Part shown: positions 54,501-64,000 of the stretch, piece by piece
Layout: every line of letters begins with the position of its first letter
Numbering within the stretch: the stretch's first letter is position 1
Assembly: GCA_033675545.1 (NCBI GenBank)
Contig: JAWDGP010005687.1
Span: forward strand, 152,501-216,500
Reading direction: 5' to 3'
Length of the DNA stretch: 64,000 nucleotides
From: Elysia crispata
Taxonomy: Eukaryota > Mollusca > Gastropoda > Plakobranchidae
The notes under the pieces: model-generated
What the model saw: only the letters and a program-made list of their open reading frames with translations
What the model was told of the DNA's origin: nothing
Database searches by the model: none
Position numbers and translations under genes: made by a program

Positions 54501-56970
54501 TGGTTGCTGGAGTTGCTTGATGATATTTAAAGTCTTTGCTGACTACTGTTGTTATTACCCAAAGAAAAATATTAAGTAACTTTCACCTTGAAAACTTAGC
54601 ATTTTACTTCGATATCACTTTTAAATATACGCATAATCTTTGTTGTTTGCCCTTTCATTATTTGCTCTTGCTTGTTTTTGTTTTTTGTTTTTTTTCTTTT
54701 TGTCTTAATATCAATTAGTTATATTTTAATTCAGATCCTAAAATCTAAGCTCTTTGATTAATGTCTAGTAAAGATTTATTTTTGTTAGATCTATTAGTGT
54801 TACCATTGAAGGAAATGTAACCTTTTTATATAATTACATCAATGATGATGAACTCATTTCCCCCCCTCCCCTTTGGGATAGTTTTATTCTAGATTCCTCA
54901 GTAATTTAATTATGTATTTTTTAAATTGAGTTTAGGACAAAAGAAGCAGTGAAAAAGAAACTGTTCTATAGTATATAGATTTTTTGGAATACAATTTTCT
55001 TGCTTGTTCCAGAATCAATTCAATCAGACAATCTTGTTTTGCCTCTTCCTGCCAGAGATTATCGAGAGTGCTATGTATTTATATCGAGCTACAAAGGATC
55101 CATATCTTCTAGAGATAGGTGTTGACATTCTGGAGGGAATTGAGCAGGGAGCCCGCACCAGTTGTGGTTATGCTACGGTAAATTTCGAGATATATTATCA
55201 TAAAACAAGACAAAAAATTTTACCTACAATTTCAATTTTCATAGAGATACTTATGGCTTGTTCTCATTCTCCCTTTCCTTGTCTCTGTCTCTGTCTGTCT
55301 GTCTGTCTCTCTCGCTCTCTCTATCTCTCTCGCTCTCTACCTGTCTCTTTGTTTATCAAAAAAGTTGTCAAAGGAAAATAAAATTAACTTGAGATGAAAG
55401 GAAAATTGACTTATTCTTTGCAATTAAACATAACGTTCATGTCTATTCATGCCAGGTAAAGGATGTGAGAGACCACAGACTGGAAGATCGTATGGAGTCC
55501 TTCTTCCTAGCAGAGACAGCTAAATATCTCTATCTGTTGTTTGACCCAGACAATTTTCTGCATGAGAATGGAAGCCGTGGAGAGATAAGGCATACACCCG
55601 GAGGTGTTTGTATTCTGGGTGCTGGTGGGTATGTCTTCAACACTGAGGCTCACCCCATGGATTTGGCAGCAGTGCACTGCTGCAGCGCTGAGAAGCGGGA
55701 GGAGGATCGTATGCTGCAAGAAATGGAGGACAACATTGACCTTCTGGCTTTGTTGGGGCTTACTGATCAGAAGGATGATGATAGGGCAGATGGATTCTGG
55801 GAAGAGTTTAAAGATAGCACCAGCAGGCGCAACGAATGGAAGCTAAAATATCGAGCTTTCAAACATGAAAGAGAAAAATACTTGCATGAAAAGAAGGAAG
55901 AAAGTTGTCAGTCTGGAGGTTCAGAAAACTGTGAAAAACAGGTGCACAGCGATGATGAGATTAACGATGAGGAGGAAGATGATGACTTTGATGACGATTT
56001 CGATGAATTAGATGAGGCTGGGAATGAGGAAGAGGAAGAGGATAAAAAGGAAGAAGTCCACCATCAAGGTCAGACTAACTTGGTAGATATGACTAAGTTT
56101 ACTGAGATGGAGAGAAATTTTACTCGTGCATTCATGGAGGAGCTTCAAATGAAAAGCTTCCTCAAGAATCTTTCCACAGAGGTGGCCAACAAAATGAGGC
56201 TCAGTTTTAAGGAGACGGAATATGAGCTCATGGCAAATAGTGTGGCAAAGAAGTTAGATGATGCCAGTCTGCTTAAGGAGGAGCAAGCAGTGGCTGCAAA
56301 CAAAAGTAAGACTGATTTTGAAAGTGCAGAAGAGAGTAAAGCTACTGAAAAAACAAACAAAAACATTCCCTCTGATCTTATCATTGAAGGTGTAAATGAA
56401 GATGATAGTGATGATGATGTACATGACAAAATTGAAAACGGTGAAAGTGAAAAAGACTCTGAGTTGCAGAAAAGTAAAAAACCGCAAGAACCCAAAGTGG
56501 TCCACTTGAAGATTTCAGCTGTCCCTGAAATAACTTCTAAAATTGAGGAGCCCGCTGACTCTAATTCTCAAACACTTGCAGATAAAACAATAGGGAGCAA
56601 AAACTTTGAGTCTAATGGTAAATTTAAACAGCATATTCAGCTACAGTTGCAGAAAGAGGATGAGCAACAAAAAATTGAAAAATACACATTGGATCAAATT
56701 TCCCCTAAAAGCCCGTCTCCTTTAGACAAAAGAACTAATTTACTGGCCATAACCACTAAGCTTTTGGAGATGTTCTCAAGTGAGTCAAAAAGTAGCAAAG
56801 AAGGGGAAAGCAATTCTAAAAATAAATCTCCAAGTTTGGCAGGATTATATGCAGCACTGTCTAATTATTCCTTAAACTACTTCAATGACCCATGGGTCAT
56901 GCATTGCCCTTCACGACCATTCCATCATAGGTTGTCTATATATGGTGAAATGTTTCCTGATGAGACTTAG
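45555..56970 (+). CDS. EDEM2: ER degradation-enhancing alpha-mannosidase-like protein 2
   Basis: An ER glycoside hydrolase family 47 protein. In mammals EDEM2 starts mannose trimming of misfolded glycoproteins for ERAD, disulfide-linked to TXNDC11. Exons: 45555-45652, 46470-46580, 47938-48089, 48456-48581, 50167-50378, 50814-50955, 51805-51929, 52114-52258, 55056-55177, 55456-56970; 915 aa, every junction in phase. A signal peptide ([18 protein letters not shown]) is followed by the catalytic domain to about residue 488. Visible matches: [25 protein letters not shown] with the likely catalytic Glu116, [68 protein letters not shown] and FNTEAHP. GHDTWG and the final CPSRPF motif identify EDEM2 rather than EDEM1 or EDEM3. 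Cys895 lies 20 residues before the end, as does human Cys558, the TXNDC11 partner. Residues about 489-890 are a long charged tail absent from human EDEM2 (578 aa), with an acidic cluster at about 577-611. The product has no KDEL. Confidence 0.96.
45902..46428. mobile_element. Small DNA transposon with imperfect inverted ends, EDEM2 intron 1
   Basis: The left end GGGTAATACTGCAGT and the right end, read inverted, GGGTAATACCGCAGT match, with weaker similarity continuing (GGTCCCGG versus GGTCCGGG). It is 527 bp and non-coding. No clean target-site duplication is seen, so the superfamily is unassigned. Confidence 0.6.
52595..53416. mobile_element. Non-autonomous DNA transposon with 6-bp TSD, EDEM2 intron 8
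   Basis: 13-bp terminal inverted repeats CAGGGCTGAGAAT, flanked on both sides by TGATAA (52589-52594 and 53417-53422). It is 822 bp. It carries an internal G/C-rich hairpin (CCGGGGGAGCATGCCCCCGG at about 53318) and a short zinc-finger-like coding relic. The ends look hAT-like, but a 6-bp duplication does not fit the usual 8 bp, so the superfamily is open. Confidence 0.85.
52966..53226 (+). pseudogene. Frameshifted zinc-finger-like relic inside the transposon
   Basis: The open frame from 52966 includes [20 protein letters not shown] and SWCSVC, then ends at a TGA at about 53160. One extra GT in the GTGTGTGT run at about 53142-53150 shifts the frame. In the other frame [11 protein letters not shown] and [10 protein letters not shown] follow directly, completing a Cys-X2-Cys plus His pattern like the N-terminal finger of some transposase-associated proteins. 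The rest of any transposase is missing. The family is not identified with certainty. Confidence 0.55.
53576..54442. mobile_element. Tigger/pogo-like non-autonomous transposon, EDEM2 intron 8
   Basis: The left end CAGTGGAATC and the right end, inverted, CAGTGTAACCTGCTTAAAG are flanked by TA on both sides (53574-53575, 54443-54444). The words CTTAAAGT and AAGTCAAC recur inside both ends. The CAGTG-AACC termini plus TA duplication fit the pogo/Tigger branch of Tc1/mariner. It is 867 bp with no transposase frame. Confidence 0.65.
55275..55345. repeat. Imperfect TCTG/CTCT microsatellite
   Basis: Short TCTG, CTCT and CTCG units in EDEM2 intron 9, immediately after exon 9. Confidence 0.85.
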
Positions 56971-56980
56971 GATACTGAAA

Positions 56981-56986
56981 AATAAA
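56981..56986 (+). promoter_or_regulatory. Candidate poly(A) signal for EDEM2
   Basis: AATAAA only 10 bases after the EDEM2 stop codon; further downstream signals may also be used. Confidence 0.45.
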
Positions 56987-59413
56987 ATAGGATTCAAAAT
57001 TTTGTTACTTTTGTTTCCATTGTTTTGGTAAAAGTTTGAAGGCACTTTGTGTAAGAAATCTTGATTATGTCCACTTCCATTGCTCACTATTTATTATCTT
57101 TATTGTTTCTTAACTAACAAGTTAAAAGTGATAAGCAATATACCCTGCAGTGTTGTATCATAATTAGGGAAAACAGCCTTTCATTCTCAGCACAAGACCC
57201 TGTGAGAAAACTGGTGTGTCAATGGAACTAAAATGCTTCATAGTGTGTTTTTGAATTAAGTGAGATTTTTTTCCCTACCACCTCATGATCCACCTCACTC
57301 ACAAGCAGCTCAAAACATTCTTTGTGGGTTAATTGGCATGACTTGGGTTAATCCGGTAGATTCATCAGCAACAATCCATTAGGATATTGTGAAAAGCCCT
57401 GAGGTGAGGAATTATCAAATTATCATTAGTCTAGCGCTGGTATAAATTACTCAGCCAGGCAATCAATCTTTTACTGTCAGGTTTCTAAAAAAGATTTTTC
57501 ATTTTCAACCTAAACCTTTTTGGAGCAGTCTTCATGCCTCGTACATAATAAGTTTAATTATAATCCAAATAAAAAAAATTGAACCTATTAGAGAGTCCCA
57601 GTTAATATTTTTATTTGCCTAATGCCATTATACATTATATTGAAATTTGATTATTAAAATCCTGTGAACTGCATGATGGTATTTGAATGCTGATGTAAAT
57701 GATCTCTCATTGTGAAGGCTTTCCCAAGTTAATCACAGCTTCTTCCTTTCTTCGTCAAATGGGACAACTGGTTTGTTTTCATCACAGATTTCATGTATTT
57801 TAAGTGAGATGATTGACAGTATTCGTCGCAGCTCTTTCCTTTCATTACCTAATGGGCTGACTGACTTAGTGACGTGTTCATCACAATGACTGAAAGTTTG
57901 CGTTACAGCTTTAGTGTTTTATTTAGTGAGCAGCTTTTTCCTTACAGTGAGTAAGAGAATGGACATTTATTTATGACATTTTCCTTTGGTTTTTAAGGGA
58001 GAGGACTGAATTATTTCTATTAGGGCTTACTGTGTATGTGTTAGGTAGGGTGAGGGATTCTAAAAATCATGGTGGTTTTATTTGTTTTGCAAATTGTTGA
58101 TGTCTTCTACAAGTGCACAACAAAGGGTTCCATAAAAGATTGTTTAAACTTTCAAATTGTTATTATGATGGATATTTTGCTTTATATCTGAAGTTTTCAC
58201 ATAATTTTGACCTATCTTATTTCTACCTTTAATTACCTCATTTGAAAGTATGGCATTCTTTGTTTACATTATTAGTATCACTGGAAGTTTCTTCCGCCTG
58301 TTTTTTGTTTCCAATGGATCATGATAAATACTGGTTGATGAGGAGAGCTCATTACTTCATTATTTATCATTTTATATTCCAGCTAAGTGCAAATTGAAAA
58401 TAAAACAGAAAAAAAAATGTTTAAAAGACACCTTTAATTTTTCATTCAGCCATTCAAAATTGGCAGTTTCAACTCATTGAAGAAAACTACATATGTTGTT
58501 AATAACAAAATGCTTCTTACTTGTCAATAATTCAAGGAGTGCATATTACTTATTATCTAGTGAAACCTGTGCAAGTTAACTGTTCTCATGCAATTTATTC
58601 AGCTTCAAAGGATTACCGAGGTCTGACGATGTCAAAGTGTTTTACCCCATCGAGCTAAAAACTAATGAGATTTCAATATACTACAAAAATTGTAAGTTTT
58701 GTTCATAATACATTTGATTTATCAAAGATCTATTAAATCAGTTTTATGACTTTATTCAGATGGCTCATCTGCAATTCAAAGAGTTGAGTATATATTGGAG
58801 GTTAAGTAACAACTACTTATTGAGATAGAATAAGTGTGTGTAGTTTAAATTTCTGCATCCTGGTATTGGTGTTTATATTCTTTACATTCATCTTTTATGA
58901 TGTGGTGCTATATCTCTAAAATTTGTTTCAATATAAATAATCATTCAAGTTTGAAGGCACTAAATTGGTTGAAAATGAGAATATTTTTATCTGCAATTTA
59001 TATTACAATGCAATATAATGTTGAAAAAAAAATGAAATAAATAGAAAAAAATTCAAAATCATTCTGCCTTTTTTTAATATTACAATAAAAAAGAATTGCT
59101 GAAAACCTGAATCATAACTCCTTTCCTGTTATTGATAAAAAGGCTTTTGAAATTTTGCAAAGTAGTCTAGTTTTCTTATATATCCAGATTCTTTTGCATT
59201 TTTTATTTTTTGTGTCAGTTTTTGTAAGCCAATCTTTTAAATGGATGTATACCTCAGTTTTGTGGAATGGATGTTCAAACTAGACCTTATCATTTTAGGC
59301 TGGAGTCTGTTTGCCAAAGAGACAATTTTGGGATTATTTAAAAAAATAATTGGATTAGTACCAAATAAATTAGAATAACTTCATGTTATTAAGTTTTTGT
59401 TACAATAACACAG

Positions 59414-59490
59414 GAATCAAGAAGAACTTAAACCATTCAAAAGAACCATCTCGATTCCCTATGCCTAGGTCTTTGAGGAAAGATCAACAG
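59414..59490 (+). other. Exon-like segment of an unknown gene
   Basis: 77 bp bounded by ACACAG and a good donor, CAG|GTGAGTG. One frame is open throughout (IKKNLNHSKEPSRFPMPRSL and six more residues), needing a phase-1 upstream exon. No neighbouring exon was found, and the protein is not recognised. Confidence 0.25.
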
Positions 59491-60389
59491 GTGAGTGTCT
59501 AACATGGCAGCCTATACCATTTTAATATAGACAAAGTTCTGTCAGTGACCCATTAGCTTTTGTATGGATCTCAAAATCTTGTTCTAATGCATGAGGTTCA
59601 AATCCTTTGACTACTGTGTGTGAATTCAGTTTGGGCTTCTTATGGACACATCTGCTTAGCCATGCACAGGCCACATGATCTAAGATCACTTTATGATGGG
59701 CTTATTTGATCTCAGATTTTGTTTTTAAGGCATATTCAATCCCACCTCTATTTCAAAAGTTTAGAATTTTCCACTCATCAACATTTTTTTTAAAATAAAA
59801 AATCCACACCGGCAGATATACATGTGCAACACTTCAGGCATGCACCATAATTAACCTACAGTAGATCATGATTAGGTTGGACATTAGATTCCTGTTACTC
59901 ATCCATTTTTCCATGCTGATTCTCTGTTTCTTCCTTATTATTTCTACATTTTTGTTGAACTAGTTCCACGTTATAAACAGATTTTGACTTTAAAAAAAAA
60001 ATTCTTTCATCTTATTCACATATCTAAGAATAAATTTTGATCAAGTGTCCAATGCTGCTGTTTTTTTTCTTTACACAAACACACCTTAATACTCCCTCTC
60101 AATGAGTAGACACAATTTGTTGACTAGACTCCATAGCCTTTGATTCCTGATCGCCAGTGAGAGACACTCTCTCCCATCCCACCTTAATGTCACCTAGTCC
60201 GATGAACACAGCTCCAGTTGTCTGTGAGTGTGGAGCACCTTCCAGGTCTATCTGTGGCTTAGACTTCAAAATGGCAAATTCCGTTTACAAAACATGGACA
60301 CTGATGACAGGTGAACCTGTCTGGGCCACTCCTTGTTCAATCTGTTGATAAATGGAAGGCTGCCAATATTAAAGGAAGATGGCTAGACT

Positions 60390-60462
60390 GCCAGATAGCT
60401 CAGTAAATAGAGCATTGGACTGATAATAGGGAGCTTCAGGTTCAATCTCTTGTCAGGTTATT
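60390..60462 (+). mobile_element. tRNA-derived SINE head
   Basis: TAGCTCAGTAAATAGAGCAT resembles a tRNA A box with D arm, and GGTTCAATC (60439-60447) a B box, at tRNA spacing. The 5' GCCAGAT has no pairing partner at the 3' end, so an intact tRNA cannot fold. The body of the element may extend to about 60590. Confidence 0.6.
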
Positions 60463-62097
60463 TTGTGGGATTAAAAGGTTTAGCTTTGCCTTGGCAGGCA
60501 GCCCCTGTTTGTGTAAAACAAAAAGATTATTCGAGGACAAACAGTAGTTTATTGTTTTTTAACTTCCACCTTAGGCAAAACCTAATCTAAAACTTATGAG
60601 AGGAGTGGAAGAAGGAGAGCATAAGCATGGGAACAGAAAACCAGGGGAGATCTAACCAAGGATAAGAAAGACTAGGAACGTAAAGGGAAAGACTTGAGCA
60701 AGGAGAAGTTGGTGCAATGTTGAGTTAGGACAAATCTTGCTAAAGGTATGAAGTCCAAGGAAAGGGGAAACGTTAAGAAAATATTAAATGCTTTAAGAAA
60801 TACAAAACAAATGGAAATTATGAAAAATCAAATTTAAATTATTTCTTTTGATTTTAATCTTTTATTCATGCCCACATACATGTAAATCTGATATTCACAA
60901 GGATTACAAGTAATATGAGAAGTAAATCAACTATACATTTATTAAATTTGGTTACTGCCCTTGTATATTTCAACACATTTTTCTCCAACATAATCAATTT
61001 TCCCCTATGACCTCAAGGAATCGACAGCCTGTATTCCTTTTCTGTTACTTTTCTTGGCAGATTATGGGGATCAAACAATGAATTTAAAAAAAGTGAACAA
61101 AAACATGGGGAGTTTTGAATATATTTATAACTTTGATCGACTTCTTTGTGGTGTATTGAGCCACAGCAATTATTTTATTCAACTACGTGGCACTGACATG
61201 CCTGGCGCCTATGAAGCAAATCATGTAGACAACATAACTATTCATAACCAGATTTTCTATGAACAAATAATCTCTCAACTCACTCACAGAGCATTTAAAA
61301 AGCCCATCACATTGCACATATATGTTTCAATGTCTTGGTAATCCACTAGCAGGGGTGGAACCAGAGGTTGAAAAAAAAATTGAACCATCCAAAGTAAGCA
61401 TGCATCTAAAACATATGCAAGCTAAGCCAGGCTTTTGTTCTAAACTTGATAACTGTTACAAGTTAGAATAAAAAACATGGTATAGACTCTAGCTTTGAAA
61501 GAAAGAAAGAAATTAATGCTGTTAAAACAAAGGAAAAGGAAAGATGTACTGTATTCGCTTAAAAATTTATATACAGCTTTTTACAATCATTCAAGATGGA
61601 GGTTTGCCCATCTATAATTTTCTGATCATTTGAAAAAATGGAAATGCAGTTAAACTGGAGCCAGTTCCACTCCTACACTTGGATAAAGGTTTTAAAAAGA
61701 CCAAGCATTACAAAATTATGATCAAACCATGCGATAGCTCAACATGTCTGATGCCATGTTCCCAGCTTGCTCTGATTTGCAAGCCAGACCAAACATATGC
61801 ATGTATACTGTATATGCATAACCCCTGTAATAGAATGACAACCTAAACTTGACTACAAGATGTAGACTCCGAAGTAATTTTATTAAATTATGCCAAGAAA
61901 AAAAAAGGAGCCAAATGTATATGATGAATCAGTGATGAAATTAATATTTACTTTTGAAACATTTGATATGAAGTGGAAGAGATTTTACAAGAGGTAGAAA
62001 AAAAAATTAAGAGGTGGAGCAATTGTTTCAATTCTGTTTGAGAATTTCTTCTTCACGCTGAGCATAATAACAAATGGTTAAAAAAAATCTCATCTAC

Positions 62098-62294
62098 AGA
62101 AAAATATTGATTGAAACGGCTATTAATAATCAGGACTTTACACGAAATCCCACTGAAGGGAAGGGTAACTTTGTAAATGGTTTTTCGTATAGAGATCAGA
62201 AAAATATTGATTCAAACAGTTATTAATCAGGACTTTACAAGAAATCCCACTGAAGGGAAGGGTAACTTTGTAAATGGTTTTTCGTATAGAGATC
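62098..62294. repeat. Direct tandem duplication, ~100-bp unit
   Basis: Units 62098-62197 and 62198-62294 share AGAAAAATATTGATT, TCCCACTGAAGGGAAGGG and TTTTTCGTATAGAGATC and differ at only a few positions. Confidence 0.95.
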
Positions 62295-62430
62295 TGTATA
62301 GCAAAATGCTAGGCATGGGCCAAAACACTCAAGTTCTATTTTTAATTTTATTGAAACGGAAATTTGGCGTGTGAAATATCAAGTTCATCAATGCTACTGA
62401 AGGAGGAGTGTGGTGTGAGTATTGATCTAA

Positions 62431-62467
62431 TGTCCGGTACAGACTACCGGCGGGACTCATCTATCTG
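62431..62467 (-). ncRNA. Degenerate hammerhead-ribozyme-like hairpin
   Basis: The minus strand reads GATGAGTCCCGCCGGTA, a 5-base loop, and TACCGGAC. This resembles the GAUGAGUCC...GGAC core and stem II of a hammerhead. The expected CU before GAUGA and GAAA after GGAC are not present (TA and ATTA instead), so it would be inactive if it is a hammerhead at all. Confidence 0.25.
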
Positions 62468-64000
62468 TACAACACTTTCAGCACTGTCTAGCAAGGCATG
62501 GTTTACAGAATATTCATTTCTTTACTCATAAAATAGAGAATAATTTTTAATAGAATGATCTTTTCACAGATATGTCAGGAGAGCTGAGGATTTTCAGTCT
62601 TGTTGACACCACTAATTTTGAGAAACATGGATTTAAAGTGAAAAATCTGATTATCCATATAAGATCATAAATGTAACCTATGAGATAACCTTTCTTTTTC
62701 TTCATGTTCTTTGAATAAAACATTGGAAAGAAGACATAAATATTTTTTGTTATGCTTCATTGAAGTCACAATTGTTGATATAAGTGGATTATTTTTAGTT
62801 AGAAAATAGAGTGATTGTTTTGAGCCTGTATTGACTAGACAACAGAACCTCTAAATATGTAGTGATTGATATCAAAATCTTTTGAATACTATATTATGAG
62901 CACGCAAAATGTATCCAAGTAGAAAGAATTACATAACTTCTGAAGAATGGTTTTCATAGAGAACAGAGTTGCGACCATCTAACTACTGAGGCCAGGGAAA
63001 TCACTCCAGTTTATTTAAAAATTGTCAAGACACATTGTAAATTTCATACATTTTTTTTAACCTAAAATCGTTTCAGACCAAAAGTTAATTTTATTTTTAA
63101 AGTTGCATGTATTCTAGAACTAGATGGTCTTTAAAAGACTAAAAGTCATTTTGAAAACAAAGACATGAATAATGAATATGATTAATCATGATATGTAAGC
63201 TGCACTGGTATCGAATCATGTTTAATTTTATTTAATATTGTTTTTGGTTTAACAGTTTGAAAACAATTTAAAAATTGGAGACAAAACTGTAAATTTCAGT
63301 TTCTTAAGACAAGGCGTTAATATTTTGGGATCTTTGTGAGGCTATATCTCAGCCCACAGTAACAACTTCTAAGGCTGCAAATACTTTTTGTTAAAAAATG
63401 GTTAGTAAAAATCAATTTCAGACCAAAAAATTCTCAGCTCCCTCATATACTGCCTTGAAAAAAAGTGATCAGTGAAAGTTCATGTGTAGGATATCTTATT
63501 TAATGTTGTTGGACCTGACTTATTGAAAATGAAATTATAAACGAGCTATTCAAATTGCAGTGTAGGTGGTAGATCTATGACACTTAAAAGCCTCTAATTA
63601 CATCTGCAAATAAACACATGAGAGAAAAACAACACTGATATCTATATAAACTTTTTTAATTGTCAGGATGATAATATGAAAGAATCAATCATATACACTA
63701 GTAATAAAAAATAAAGGATTGATATAAAGAGCACCTGTCTCTAGAATATTAAAACTTAATATCTCATGAAACAAATGAATGCATGTTTTTTTTTTTTTTA
63801 TTTTAACCACGTGAATTTTGATAACCAGCAAAAATCTTACACATTTCAACAGCAGTATAAAATTTTGCGCACATTTGTCTTTACGTTGAAATTATCCAGA
63901 AAATGTGTCTCCATTATTTGAGATTCATAATAAAAAAAAAAAAAATACAGGTGTCAAAGTACAAACTTATCATGCTCACATATCTCAACACAGGCATAAT

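Larger units (their letters stand above)
56971..64000. other. Downstream of EDEM2: no confident gene
   Basis: Likely EDEM2 3' UTR at the start, then AT-rich sequence with one exon-like segment (59414-59490), a tRNA-like SINE head (60390-60462), a 100-bp tandem duplication (62098-62294) and a hammerhead-like hairpin (62431-62467). The open frames at 61054 and 62177 have no recognisable motif. Confidence 0.6.

Noticed and set aside
60099..60284. Minus-strand frame with protein-like composition (GAVFIGLGDIKVGWERV)
   Set aside because: No start, no clear splice partners and no family recognised; possibly a repeat fragment, so not called as a gene.
60390..60462. tRNA gene
   Set aside because: A and B boxes are present but the acceptor stem does not pair; SINE-like instead.
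61054..61341. 95-residue open frame after a TTGGCAG acceptor-like site
   Set aside because: No recognised motif, no donor in phase and AT-rich composition; cannot be supported as an exon.

Overview
The window is nuclear DNA from an animal. It is AT-rich. Genes are split by long introns with ordinary GT/AG splice sites, simple repeats and small transposons are abundant, and the gene content is metazoan. A mollusc, probably a gastropod, is my best guess from the overall character, including many AGATCTAGATCT-type words, but no single feature proves it. All coding models were built by hand from splice-site phase and similarity to known families. No database search was run.

Layout from left to right: (1) 441-6940, plus strand: an 8-exon betaine-homocysteine S-methyltransferase (BHMT) gene. 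(2) 8879-15243, minus strand: JMJD7, a 2-oxoglutarate/Fe(II) JmjC hydroxylase, convergent with BHMT. (3) 15687-21540, minus strand: exons for a FAR1/ZSWIM-like zinc-finger region. They may be spliced in phase onto JMJD7 to make a fusion, or may form a short gene of their own. (4) 24415-29422, plus strand: a multi-exon gene with two zinc fingers and a Crypton-like tyrosine-recombinase domain, with an exon tandemly duplicated and two single-base frameshifts. (5) 33173-37349, plus strand: H6PD, the bifunctional ER glucose-6-phosphate dehydrogenase/6-phosphogluconolactonase. (6) 45555-56970, plus strand: EDEM2, an ER GH47 mannosidase-like ERAD factor with a much enlarged acidic C-terminal tail.

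The rest is mostly intergenic or intronic. It holds microsatellites (AGT/AGG/AGC, AAT, CT, AT), tRNA-derived SINE-like units, several small DNA transposons with terminal inverted repeats inside EDEM2 introns, tandem repeats, a perfect 50-bp palindrome and a degenerate hammerhead-ribozyme-like hairpin. From 56971 to the end I see no confident gene.

The genes form no operon. H6PD and EDEM2 both act in the ER lumen (NADPH supply and glycoprotein quality control), but nothing in the sequence shows their proximity is functional. The most unusual loci are the recombinase-derived gene and the possible FAR1-JMJD7 fusion.
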